Below are positions 10,199 through 20,478 of a stretch of 62,000 nucleotides of DNA, piece after piece. The notes below the pieces were generated by a model that saw only the letters and a program-made list of their open reading frames with translations, was not told the origin of the DNA and did not search any database. Made by a program: the position numbers and the translations under genes. Positions within the stretch are counted from its first letter, which is position 1. Every line of letters begins with the position of its first letter. Source of the DNA: Zygnema cylindricum (lineage: Eukaryota > Streptophyta > Zygnematophyceae > Zygnematales > Zygnemataceae); assembly GCA_037447655.1 (NCBI GenBank), contig JBBHKE010001378.1, forward strand, positions 772,170 to 834,169, written 5' to 3'.

Positions 10199-11622
10199 AT
10201 CTGATTTTTACTGACTTCGTATATTTGAAGGGATCTACAGACTTTCCTTCATCCATAACTACTAGATGTTTTACTAAGATTATATCTTCCCTTTTTAGAT
10301 CATAAACTCTATATCCTTTAACATCTTCATCATATCCGAATAAGTATCCTGGTTTTCCTTTAGGATCTAGCTTCCAATTGGACCGATCAGTATCTAGACT
10401 GAACACTTGACTGCCGAAAACCTTTAAGTGAGATATGTCTGGTTTCCGGCCTGTCCATCTCTGATAAGGTGTTTGATCTTTTATAGCTGAAGTAAGAACT
10501 CTATTCTTGAGGTAATTAGCACAGTTCATTGCTTCTGCCCAAAACCTTTTCCCTATCTTTTTATCTGACAACATACTTCTAGCACTATCACTTAGTGTTC
10601 TATTTAACCTTTCAGCTACCCCATTCTGTTCAAGATTTTCTGGAACTGTCTTTTGGTGTTGAACCCCATCTTCCCTCAGAAAATCCTCAAACTGGTTAGA
10701 AGTATACTCTCCACCATTGTCACTCCTTACTCTCTTGATTGGAGTTTCATGGAGTTTTTCGCTCCATGCTTTATATTGTCTAAAACAGTCCTCAGCTTCG
10801 GACTTGTTTTTCAAAAAATATACCCGGGAATACCGAGACCAATCATCAGTTATAGTCATCATAAATCTCTTCCCCCCCGGTGAGGGCACTTTAGCCGGTC
10901 CCCAAATATCTGTGTGTACTAGATCTAGAATTTTTTCTCCCTTATAGGTGGCTGACTTAGGAAAGGGTAATCTGTGTGCTTTACCTTGAGCACATCCACT
11001 ACAATCACTTATATCATCACTCTCACTGAACTGAATCCCTTCCACCACTCCCATCTTTTTCATCTCTCTTAACTTATCTAGATTCACATGCCCAAGCCTC
11101 TTATGCCACATTATAATATCATGAACACCAGCATAATAAAGTTTCTTCTTTTCATTACTTAAGATCAGCCTAAACATCCCATGGCTACCTTTCTCAGCAA
11201 TGAAATAGACATCATCCTCAAAACTAGCAGTAAAGACTCTTTCCCTAGTGCTAGTAAAAAAACTCTTATCATCTAATACTGATGTAGAGATAAGGTTTTT
11301 GTTCAGCTCCGGAATAAACAATACATCGGAGAATGTTAATATGGATGTCTTTCCTTCTACTAACACTTTCAGATCTACCGATCCTACAAGAGTAGTGGTG
11401 ACTATCCTCCCATCCCCGTACTCTATCTCTACGGTGGGAATCTTTCTTATCTTAGTGAACAGGTGTCTATCCTTACACATGTGCATGGAGGCACCTGAAT
11501 CTACAATCCAGCCTGCTTCACCTTTCAATCCACCGTAAGCACATTTCTGCCTTCGTGGAATTTCGACCTCATTTTTCGCCTCCAACTCCTCATCCAAAAG
11601 GAGCTCATCGTCCTCGTCCTCG
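10068..11622 (-). pseudogene. Copia pol, protease and integrase part
   Basis: A long open segment on the minus strand. It starts at the inner element's edge with an acidic linker and EIPRRQKCAYGG. It then has the aspartic protease motif WIVDSGASMHM, the integrase zinc finger (WHKRLGH ... CSGCAQGKAH), and the catalytic D, D, E residues in HTDIWGPAK, RSDNGGEYTS and EQNGVAERLNRTL. The integrase C-terminal part follows (FGSQVFSLDTDR, GYRVYDLKRED). The open frame apparently extends to 11672, but that last piece comes from the inner LTR. It leaves frame near 10080-10140 relative to RT. Confidence 0.93.
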
Positions 11623-11627
11623 GATTC

Positions 11628-12937
11628 TGAAATTCTATGGGCTCCATTGCCACACAGAATTCGCAGGTCCAAAGGAAGCTAATCTAGATAGTGCCGACTC
11701 CAAATTAATATAAACCCAAATGATTGACCCCTTGACAATCAGAACCCCATTACAGCTTCACCCCTGTGAAGTAAGACTCTCTGTGTGCTCAGTTTCACTA
11801 CAGAATGCAAAGTTAGAATATGAGTATAGGATAACATTCCCCACTTTGACTTTCCCTTAGAAATGCAGCCACCCAGGCAGGCAAAAACTCTGACCGACTA
11901 CACCCCTGTGTAGCCTGGACTCCCCTGAGTCCGCAGCAACAAGAATCACTGAATTTGGTCAACTGAATTGATAGTTATGGCTGGCCAAAGTTTGACATTT
12001 ATACAAGGTGCTCTCTGGGAGAGGCAGCTACCTACCAAAAATATTCTAAGTTCTAAACCCCTCTCTAAACCCTCTAGTACTGAGGTATGGACCAATCACA
12101 TTACTGTATAGTACATAAAGGTACAGATGCCGGTGTACCTTTTGTACGGACATCGTACGACATGGCTCAAAAGTCAACAATTGTCCTATCTGGATTCGCT
12201 CTTGTATTCTCCGGAATTCCTGCCTCCAAATCTTATCTCTCCACGTGGCGCCAGGTCATGCCGCGTCAGAAAACGGTACCGTACAAGAAAGTACTAGTGC
12301 CGGAGTACTTTCTGTACGTACATTGTACGATGTCGCCATAGTGCGACATTTGTCACTTCCGGATTTGTTTTCTGCCGTTCCGTAAATTCCGTAATCCAGT
12401 ACGTTGTTGCCACGTGTCATCCGGAGTGGCGGAGTCCGCAAACCGCCAAATTGTCCTTTCCTCGAGACCGGCGCTAACCACGGCCGTCCGATTCATATAG
12501 AGATTAAATACGAACCGTCGAAACAAATGTCCGTACTATTTGTTTCGTCCGGTACTAATAGTACAAGTGATTCTATGTTCTATAGACCGTAACCCAGTTA
12601 AATCGAATTCCCTACCTGTAACTACATAAATATCTATCAAACCCTATATGTTCTAGCACTGGTCCTAGACTAAATGGACAAAGCTAACTCCTATGGGACG
12701 ATTCACCGACGGTAGGTACCAGGATCAATTCCTGGGTCCGTCAACTGCCTTTTTGGTAAACATACCTTTATTATCTATTCCTGTCTCTTTGGAGAGCCTA
12801 GGCAGCCATGGCTCTAGCTCCCTTTCCAGCCTTCAGTGACTACGACAAGTGTGGGGGCTTGGAGAAGGGAGTCAGGGGCAGACTGCCTCTACTCTTTTCT
12901 ATCTAATAAAGACCTAGAAAATACCCAAATATCAACA
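11628..12937 (-). repeat. 3' LTR of the inner Copia element
   Basis: 1310 bp, TG...CA. It carries the conserved hairpin near 12811-12870 and the B-box-like GATCAATTC at 12723-12731. Confidence 0.95.
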
Positions 12938-12956
12938 CTCCCCTTATTTTCTAGTC
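12938..12956 (-). other. Polypurine tract of the inner Copia element
   Basis: The coding strand reads GACTAGAAAATAAGGGGAG right before the LTR start TGTTGATA. It is identical to the PPT of the outer element although the LTRs differ greatly. Confidence 0.88.
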
Positions 12957-12965
12957 TTCTTCCTT

Positions 12966-14849
12966 TCAACTATTACAAACAAAATAAACAAAACACTCCC
13001 TCCCCTTTTTCCTTTTTCTTTTCTTTTTCCTTTTATATAACTTAAGAAATATGCTCTCGTATTTAAAACAATGCATTAGATGAAATGAAATAATAATTGC
13101 ATCACACATTTCATTTAGCATCCCACTTATTATAAATCCGAGCAAAGTTTTTATCCACCTCACCTCTTTTCCATCCACACTAAATCCGATTTCCCTCTTG
13201 CAATTCAAACAGCCAGCCCCATCTCCAATCTGCAACACACATCCTGAGGCTAACCCTTTTACAGGCACACCTTCATAAATGTCATCACTCCCTTTAGTGA
13301 TGTCAAACCCATTACCCCCAAAACATGAACTTTCCTCACTCTCTCCCATGGATTTCTTTCCACTCTCACTTTCTAAATTTATTCCCAATAAATATTTATC
13401 CTCCCCTAAACCTTTCATTAAATATTCCTCTTCTCCCTTATCCTTTAAAACCCCTTCTAGTTTCACTTCTCCCCTTTCCTCGTAATCCGTTGAAGTCTCC
13501 TTTTCCGACCAGTTTTCTAATTCCAAACTACCTATAAAATTATCCTCTTTAATTTTATTTTTCCCGTTTTCACTTATTGATCCTAGTTCTGACTTTCTCA
13601 TTTCTAAGTCATACACTTTACACTCCTCCACATCCTCAAGTACCTCCTCTCTCTTTACTTCCCTTATACCTCCAAAAGCACACTGTTGCCTTCGTGGAAT
13701 TTCTGTGTACTTTTCTCTCTTCTCCATTCTACCGATGTGAAGAAGCTCCAAGATTTTTTCATCCTCTTTCTCCTCTTCCCCTTCTTCCTCCTCATTCACA
13801 CTCCAACTTCTAAGTTCTTCCAAACGAGGACACTCCTCCATATAGTGACCCGGTTTCCTACAAGCGAAGCAAACCCCTTGTTTCAAAGCTCCCCTTTCTT
13901 TTCCTCTCCCTCTCTTTCCACCGAAGTTCCGATAAGGTTTACCTTTGTCCTTCTTCCTTTCATCACGCTTCCGCTCGTCACCGCCGTTCCTCACATCACG
14001 CTTCCGCCAGTCACTACCAGCTGTAAATGCAGTCACCCTTTCACTTCCCCTACGAAGCTCCAAAGTGCTTTCTCTCACAAGAATTATTCCCATGGTAATG
14101 CTCCAAGTCCACGAGGAGACATCCATTCCCTGCATACGGTAAATGATGTCTTCGTACTCATATGGAAGCTTTATGATTAGTGTATTAATCTTTCTCTCCT
14201 CAGATTCTACATATCCCGTACTAGCAAGCTCAACATATAACCCAGCAATATCATTGCAAAACTCTATCATGCTACCGCCTTTATAAACATAGGCCTCTAT
14301 CTCTTGTCTTACTAACTGCTGCCTCTGTATAGTCTCACTCTTATAAATCTGAATTAGTGTGTCCCAAATTTCCGACGACTTGGTTAGATTTAAAAGAGTG
14401 ATAGCTATAGACTTAGACACATATCTAAGTATGAGATGTTTTGCTATAGTGTTTTTATATTCCCAAATTTTTCTATCATTTTCTTCAGTTTTTGGTTCAG
14501 TTATAACCCCCACAAGTGGAACCGTAGGCGAGAGCCTAGCTCCCCTCACCATAGGTGTCCCTTTATCCTTCTCCCCTATTTCCCCTTCCACGGTAATGAT
14601 CTTCCCTTCACCTTCCGTTGCACCTGAACTCCGGTTGGTTTTCTGGGCAGCCCCAGATGATTCTCCATAGTGATCTCCTCCAAAGCCCGGTGGCGGACAC
14701 CTCACTTGTCCCGAAACAATTCCCCACAAGTGCTTTTCGAAAAGTAATCCCTCTATCGTAAACTCCCAATAAGTGAAGTCTGTTCCATCGAACATAGGCA
14801 CCCTAGATGGTGGGCCCATAACCTGAAAATCTATGGGCTCCATTGCCAC
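12966..14849 (-). CDS. Gag of a non-autonomous Copia element fused to collapsed pol relics (627 aa)
   Basis: An intact single frame. Residues 1-25 carry the N-terminal block FQVMGPPSRVPMFDGT seen in all Copia copies here. Residues about 130-270 match the gag region of the outer element (KHLILRYV, YKSETIQRQQLV, KLPYEYEDIIYRMQG). A CCHC zinc knuckle CFACRKPGHYMEEC lies at about 327-340 after a basic stretch. From about 385 onward come short, ordered, degenerate pieces of pol: EIPRRQQCAFGG (protease start), VYDLEMR (integrase end), MKGLGEDKYLLGI (RT), then an RNase H-like piece GCVLQIGDGAGC. All active-site motifs are missing. The basic tail comes from translation of a purine-rich stretch near the PPT. 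The first codons lie inside the 5' LTR and the frame runs through the PBS. Expression is not shown. Confidence 0.9.
   Translation of the reverse strand: MAMEPIDFQVMGPPSRVPMFDGTDFTYWEFTIEGLLFEKHLWGIVSGQVRCPPPGFGGDHYGESSGAAQKTNRSSGATEGEGKIITVEGEIGEKDKGTPMVRGARLSPTVPLVGVITEPKTEENDRKIWEYKNTIAKHLILRYVSKSIAITLLNLTKSSEIWDTLIQIYKSETIQRQQLVRQEIEAYVYKGGSMIEFCNDIAGLYVELASTGYVESEERKINTLIIKLPYEYEDIIYRMQGMDVSSWTWSITMGIILVRESTLELRRGSERVTAFTAGSDWRKRDVRNGGDERKRDERKKDKGKPYRNFGGKRGRGKERGALKQGVCFACRKPGHYMEECPRLEELRSWSVNEEEEGEEEKEDEKILELLHIGRMEKREKYTEIPRRQQCAFGGIREVKREEVLEDVEECKVYDLEMRKSELGSISENGKNKIKEDNFIGSLELENWSEKETSTDYEERGEVKLEGVLKDKGEEEYLMKGLGEDKYLLGINLESESGKKSMGESEESSCFGGNGFDITKGSDDIYEGVPVKGLASGCVLQIGDGAGCLNCKREIGFSVDGKEVRWIKTLLGFIISGMLNEMCDAIIISFHLMHCFKYESIFLKLYKRKKKRKRKKGRECFVYFVCNS
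14809..14823 (-). other. Primer-binding site of the inner element (initiator tRNA-Met anticodon region)
   Basis: The coding strand reads GGTTATGGGCCCACC directly after the 5' LTR, with no spacer. This is the reverse complement of the anticodon stem-loop of eukaryotic initiator tRNA-Met (GGGCCCATAACC). Drosophila copia is known to prime from this internal site with a half tRNA. The same site, with one mismatch, is at 17135-17149, and again exactly at 48112-48126. Confidence 0.88.
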
Positions 14850-16133
14850 ACAGAATTCGCAGGTCCAAAGGAAGCTAATCTAGATAGTGCCGACTCCAAA
14901 TTAATATAAACCCAAATGATTGACCCCTTGACAATCAGAACCCCATTACAGCTTCACCCCTGTGAAGTAAGACTCTCTGTGTGCTCAGTTTCACTACAGA
15001 ATGCAAAGTTAGAATATGAGTATAGGATAACATTCCCCACTTTGACTTTCCCTTAGAAATGCAGCCACCCAGGCAGGCAAAAACTCTGACCGACTACACC
15101 CCTGTGTAGCCTGGACTCCCCTGAGTCCGCAGCAACAAGAATCACTGAATTTGGTCAACTGAATTGATAGTTATGGCTGGCCAAAGTTTGACATTTATAC
15201 AAGGTGCTCTCTGGGAGAGGCAGCTACCTACCAAAAATATTCTAAGTTCTAAACCCCTCTCTAAACCCTCTAGTACTGAGGTATGGACCAATCACATTAC
15301 TGTATAGTACATAAAGGTACAGATGCCGGTGTACCTTTTGTACGGACATCGTACGACATGGCTCAAAAGTCAACAATTGTCCTATCTGGATTCGCTCTTG
15401 TATTCTCCGGAATTCCTGCCTCCAAATCTTATCTCTCCACGTGGCGCCAGGTCATGCCGCGTCAGAAAACGGTACCGTACAAGAAAGTACTAGTGCCGGA
15501 GTACTTTCTGTACGTACATTGTACGATGTCGCCATAGTGCAACATTTGTCACTTCCGGATTTGTTTTCTGCCGTTCCGTAAATTCCGTAATCCAGTACGT
15601 TGTTGCCACGTGTCATCCGGAGTGGCGGAGTCCGCAAACCGCCAAATTGTCCTTTCCTCGAGACCGACGCTAACCACGGCCGTCCGATTCATATAGAGAT
15701 TAAATACGAACCGTCGAAACAAATGTCCGTACTATTTGTTTCGTCCGGTACTAATAGTACAAGTGATTCTATGTTCTATAGACCGTAACCCAGTTAAATC
15801 GAATTCCCTACCTGTAACTACATAAATATCTATCAAACCCTATATGTTCTAGCACTGGTCCTAGACTAAATGGACAAAGCTAACTCCTATGGGACGATTC
15901 ACCGACGGTAGGTACCAGGATCAATTCCTGGGTCCGTCAACTGCCTTTTTGGTAAACATACCTTTATTATCTATTCCTGTCTCTCTGGAGAGCCTAGGCA
16001 GCCATGGCTCTAGCTCCCTTTCCAGCCTTCAGTGACTACGACAAGTGTGGGGGCTTGGAGAAGGGAGTCAGGGGCAGACTGCCTCTACTCTTTTCTATCT
16101 AATAAAGACCTAGAAAATACCCAAATATCAACA
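14824..16133 (-). repeat. 5' LTR of the inner Copia element
   Basis: 1310 bp, nearly identical to 11628-12937. The B-box-like motif is at 15919-15927. The last 26 nt on the coding strand contain the gag start codon (ATG at 14849). Confidence 0.95.
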
Positions 16134-16138
16134 GATTC

Positions 16139-17169
16139 CGCCTCAAGTACCTGTGTGACAAGAGCCTTTTTCTTTCCTCTCGGGGTACCACTGGTCTGCC
16201 CCTCCTTTAACCGAAGCTCGTTTAGCTTAGTGCACTCTGCCATATAGTGCCCCGGTTTCTTACAAAAGTGACATAGTCCTTTGGGAGCCCTTGGTTCGAA
16301 CTCATCGGCCTGTTTTTTCTGCTCCCTACCCCCATAGTTTCCGACCGGTTTTCGGGAATCCCTGTTCCTCAAATCAGTCGCTGTTGCCAAGGCTTGTCCA
16401 CTCTTTCCTCCCCTTCGGATTTCAATTGTATTCTCTTGAACGAGAATCATCCCTACCACTGAGTTCCATATCCACCTTGAGTCAGGCAAGTCCTGCACAC
16501 GGTAAACTATGTTCACGAACTCATCAGGTAACTTCATCAGTAAACAGTTAACCTTTTCTTTTTCACTAAAATCTTTTCCCGCACTCTGTAGCTCCATGAA
16601 GAGTGTAGCAAGCTCATTGCAAAAATCCAACATATTTCCCCCTTTGTATACATACTCCTTAACTTTCTGATCAGCCAACTGTTGTTGCTGAATCGTACCA
16701 CTTCGGTACATCTCTATGAGAGCCATCCAAAGATCGGATGCTCTTTCTACCTGCAAATGAGGACATGCAAGTCCTTGAGTGAGATGGCGTAGGATGAAGT
16801 GCTTTGCCGCCATATTGTTGAAGTCCCATGTTTCAGTATCATTCTCCTCATTCCTCGGAATAGGTGACATGAATGTCGAACCAGTTGCTATTGGTGTGGT
16901 CGTCTCTTCTCCTTTCCTTTGTCCACCACCTCTCCTTCTTTTGTTTCCTCCGTTGAAGGTGGGTCCTCTTTCCTGGTGAATATGGTTCCTCCAAACCCTG
17001 GAGGAATTCCAAGACTTGATGAACGCCCCAAGCGTCCACTCACTATCCCCCAAAACCTTTTTTCGCATAGAGCTCCTATCATCATACTTTCCCAGTATAT
17101 GAAGCCAGTTCCATTAAAGATTGGTACCCTAGAGGGTTGGCCCATAACCTGAAACTCTGAGACCTCCAT
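16139..17169 (-). pseudogene. Gag of the outer Copia element, split by the inner insertion
   Basis: The frame opens at 17169 inside the 5' LTR with a short leader followed by FQVMGQPSRVPIFNGT. It changes frame at about 16900-16915, then continues (KHFILRHLTQG, MYRSGTIQQQQLADQ, KLPDEFVNIVYRVQD) to the zinc knuckle CHFCKKPGHYMAEC. It is cut at the GATTC duplication, where the inner element begins. The protein is the capsid/nucleocapsid precursor of a Copia element. One frameshift plus the insertion inactivate it. Confidence 0.92.
17135..17149 (-). other. Primer-binding site of the outer element
   Basis: The coding strand reads GGTTATGGGCCAACC immediately after the 5' LTR. It matches the initiator tRNA-Met anticodon-loop complement with one difference from the inner element. 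Confidence 0.85.
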
Positions 17170-18196
17170 AAGTCCTCAGAGTAGATAGCTTCTAAGAAGC
17201 CTCTAGGATAATCCTGACCCCTTTGTGTTCCAGCAAAAATAACTGCCACCCTGGCAGGCAAAAACCCTGACCACCTCCACCCCTGTAAAGACAAGACTCC
17301 CCTGAGTCGGTAGCAAAAAGAATCTCTGAATTTGCTCCCATGAGCAGTAAGTTATGGAGGGTCAAAGTTGACCTTTTGTACAAAAGCTCTCTGGGAGAGG
17401 GGGTCCTATCTTCTAATTTTTCTAAGTCCTATCTCTCTCACAGACTCTATCTACTGATGTACGGAACCAATCAGAATTGAGTTCCGTACGCAAAAGTACA
17501 GCTGCCGGTGTACTTTATGTACGGACATTGTACGACATGGCCAAAATGTCGACACATGTCAAATCCGGATTTGGTGCCATAATCTTCGGAGATTCCACAA
17601 TCCAACGAAATTTCGCCACGCGTCATCCAATGTGGCGATGGCCACAAACCGCCGAAATCTTCCTCCGCGATCTCGGCGCTAATCCCGGCCGTCCGATTAA
17701 TGTCGGCTTTAATCGTAGCCGTAATAAATACATGCGCGGTATTTGTTTCATTTACGAAACAAATGCGCGGTACTGATTTGTGTCCGTACCGTAAGTCGTA
17801 CATTACATATTACTGGATCTATGTATCCCGTAATTCATTTCAGTTAAATGGTTTATTGCACGTATACATATTTAAATTAATATCAAACTATATAGTACGT
17901 AACACTACCGTTAGACTTAACGGCTAAGGCTACCGGCTATTTCCTGTTTGCCGGCCGTTAGGTACAGGGATCAAATCCTGCCGCCGGTATATACCTTTTA
18001 ATAAAATAAATAAACCCTAATATAAAATTCCCGTAAACCTCAGGATAGCCAAGGTAGCCATGGCTCTAGCTTCCTCTCCAATTTCTCAGTGACTGCGACA
18101 AGTTTGAGAGTTGGAGAGAGAAGTTAGAGATAGACTGCCTCGACTTCTATATTCTTTTCAGACCTAGAAAATACTAATAAACCATTAGTTTCTACA
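17150..18196 (-). repeat. 5' LTR of the outer Copia element
   Basis: 1047 bp, TG...CA, followed by the TSD TTCCA at 18197-18201. The B-box-like GATCAAATC is at 17969-17977. Confidence 0.95.
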
Positions 18197-18430
18197 TTCC
18201 ACGATATTAAGAGGTCAAAGTACAATAATGTTGGATAGTGTTGACAATACAAAACCTTCATTTTTTTCGTGTTTTGCTTACCTGATCGTAACTCTTTTTT
18301 TATTTTTTCGTGAATCACCAGCCTGAATCCGCCCGACCCCCCAAATTTGGCTCTCGAATTCGTTTCGGATCCGACAAGGGAGGTCGGTTAACGGTCGGTT
18401 ACGATTTCGGTTGACCGTTTACGACCTCTG
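18197..18430. mobile_element. Right part and inverted terminus of the DNA-transposon-like element
   Basis: This continues the 5357-7238 block after the Copia insertion. The last 50 bp (GAGGTCGGTTAACGG ... CGACCTCTG) are the reverse complement of the left terminus with a few differences. Confidence 0.45.
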
Positions 18431-18526
18431 CTGCAAGGTTGTGAGCTATAACTTTCATAGAAAGCTGATATGACGAAATCTCATCAAACGGATCAAATCA
18501 TTTCACATCGATATACTACATCGTGT

Positions 18527-18728
18527 ATCGCTATTTGTGTTAATCATTTTTTCGCCAATTAAAACATTTTTTCCCTGTACACTCTTGTTCGATTTCCAAT
18601 TTGAGACCGCCCAATCGGAAGAACGAAATCTTGCCTTTCAATCGCAACCGTCAGAGCCGCAATCAGACAAGTGTGTATGGAGAAAAGATGATTTAAGTGG
18701 CAAAAAAAACATTAACACGAATAGCGAT
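18527..18728. mobile_element. MITE family B, copy 1 (about 200 bp)
   Basis: The ends ATCGCTATTTGTGTTAAT and ATTAACACGAATAGCGAT are near-perfect reverse complements. Inside them, CGCCAATTAAAACA pairs with TGATTTAAGTGGC. The layout matches the copy at 19940-20134. No coding capacity. Confidence 0.72.
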
Positions 18729-19939
18729 TCGCGGAGTATTGTCCATTGGAAACATCAATGTATGGCTTCGTCGCATGGTACATAGAGGTTGTTTTCGTCG
18801 CATGGTACCTAGAGGCGAGGTCGCAAAAGTCAAACCTTCCACAGGCAGCTGAAGGATTTGGAGTGTTTGTATTTGTGTTGTTTGTATTTTGGTTGGGAGT
18901 GGGGGAGTGAATTTTGGTTGAATTTGAAATTTTCTGTGTCTTGGTTGGAATTGGTTATTTGCTTTGCCACCTCTTCGAGATAACTCTTTTAGAGAATACG
19001 ATTGAGACCCGAGAGCCTAGTGGCTACCTCGAATAATTGGGTTCATGTCACTTCAAGGGAGTATTTTTTCCTTTTTCTTTGTCTCACTTATGTTTGTTCT
19101 TTGCCATGATGTATATATATATTTTGTCCTCATCCATGTTCATTTTTCGTTTGTACATATCTTTACGCATGCCTTTGCTGGTTATAATGCATGTTTCGCT
19201 TTGCTTTCTCTTCATGCACGACAGACTATCAAGACAACTAATACTCTTTACATATTTGATCGATGACTCGTAAAAATATCTTATCAATCCTTGTCCATAA
19301 AAATGTTTTCTCCTAAGCCCGCATCCCACTTGTTAGCTTTAAAATCGAGTTTCACTTTCATTCACAAACTCATCGAAGTGCCATAACAAACTGTCCTTAT
19401 CCCTTAAAAGGCAAGTCGGCGTGATGACATGACGTGGATGTTGTTTATCGTTGGTAATTTTGAAAAGGTGAAAAAATCTCTTTGTGTTGGTGGTCCCCAT
19501 GGATTTACGTATCTCAATACTATCGAACTCTAGTACACTTACCACCAATTATTATGAGAGTTAACAACACTATTATGGTCGCCCATGTTTTTGGTAAAAA
19601 ATCACAAAACAGTGTCAACAACAATATTTAGGACGTGGACTACAATCTATCACTCCCCTTTTCACAAAATTAGTGTTAGAAATTATAATGTCGCATTAAT
19701 ACAAATAACTCAACGCTAATAATAGTAGGTGGTGTAGTCGAGTTTCGAGGCATATTCATGGGCGAACATCTCCTAATGGTAAAGTTTAGTTGTTCAAGAG
19801 GTAACCAAGTAAGCCATATTGGAATTAAAATGTTAGAAATCTTTCATATGCTAAACGTACTTGTATCACTCATAAATAAGTTTCAATGTACGAACAATTG
19901 AAGAAACCTCAAACATTCTTTCCTACTTTCGCAGTTAGA
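18729..19939. other. No gene seen
   Basis: There are no supported exons. The word GAGGTCGCAAAAGTCAAA near 18818 links this stretch to the inverted repeat at 6614-7200. The rest is AT-rich and unassigned. Confidence 0.5.
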
Positions 19940-20134
19940 GCATTATTAGTGTTAAAGTTTTTTTTCGCCACTTAAAACATCTTTTCTCCATGCATATTTG
20001 TCAAATTGTCAATCCGATGATTACTATTGGAAGGGAAGATCCTCACCTTCCTATCGGAGGATTTGACAATCCAACAAGGGTGCACGGAGAAAAGATGTTT
20101 TAAGTGGTGAAAAAAAAATTAACACTAATAACGA
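19940..20134. mobile_element. MITE family B, copy 2 with about 55-bp inverted ends
   Basis: The left arm begins GCATTATTAGTGTTAA and continues CACTTAAAACATCTTTTCTCC. The right arm (20079-20134) is its near-exact reverse complement. The two arms can form a long hairpin. It is related to the copy at 18527-18728. Confidence 0.78.
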
Positions 20135-20470
20135 TCAGCGTTGTAGGGGGCAGTTATTATTTAGTGTAGTGCACAAAAATGTGCCAACCGATACTAAAAC
20201 TGCTCGTTATTTCGCAAAAACGTATGGGAAGAGTGTTAGATATTCAAGAGGGGAGAGTGAGTAGTGTTGCCACGTGAAATCACACTCAGATTTGTTTCCT
20301 AATAATAAAGACAAAGGAAAATCACACAAACCTGTTCTCACATGTTCAAACGTCGACTATGTGAACACATCATAGTAGCTACACTATGGGAACGTGTATT
20401 CAGATTAGTGCTAATGGTCTATATTAGCGTTAATGCTTTGTTGGTGTTGAGTCCTTCAACCCAAAATAGA
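20135..20470. other. No gene seen
   Basis: AT-rich sequence between the MITE and the start of the LINE leader repeats. No exon or repeat is supported. Confidence 0.45.
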
Positions 20471-20478
20471 GTTAATAT

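Larger units (their letters stand above)
11628..16133 (-). mobile_element. Nested gag-only Copia retrotransposon (inner), non-autonomous
   Basis: Two 1310-bp LTRs (11628-12937 and 14824-16133) differ at only four positions that I can find, about 0.3%. They are flanked by a perfect TSD GATTC (11623-11627 and 16134-16138). The outer reading frame resumes exactly across the insert. The internal region is only 1886 bp and carries one uninterrupted 627-residue minus-strand frame (12966-14849): a gag with a zinc knuckle, fused to small relics of pol. There is no protease, integrase or RT active site. It must therefore have moved using enzymes from another element (inference). The copia-type PBS and the PPT are intact. 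Confidence 0.95.
7239..18196 (-). mobile_element. Full-length Ty1/Copia retrotransposon (outer), interrupted by a nested element
   Basis: Both ends are LTRs starting TG and ending CA on the plus strand: 7239-8286 and 17150-18196. They are flanked by a perfect 5-bp duplication TTCCA (7234-7238 and 18197-18201). The element reads on the minus strand, so the 5' LTR is the right one. By eye I count roughly 17-19 differences between LTRs of about 1047 bp (around 1.7%). The order is gag, protease, integrase, RT, RNase H, which is Copia order. A second element at 11628-16133 sits in the gag-protease linker. Without it and one TSD copy the outer element is about 6.4 kb. Frameshifts and stops in gag and pol make it non-functional as it stands. 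Confidence 0.95.

Noticed and set aside
13686-14180. Plus-strand 164-residue ORF
   Set aside because: Shadow of the inner element's gag frame on the other strand; no motif.
11628-16133. Tandem duplication of a host segment (1310-bp repeats)
   Set aside because: TG...CA ends, PBS, PPT and a perfect 5-bp TSD show these are LTRs.
5357-18430. Definite hAT transposon call
   Set aside because: The inverted ends are visible but no transposase and no 8-bp target duplication could be found.
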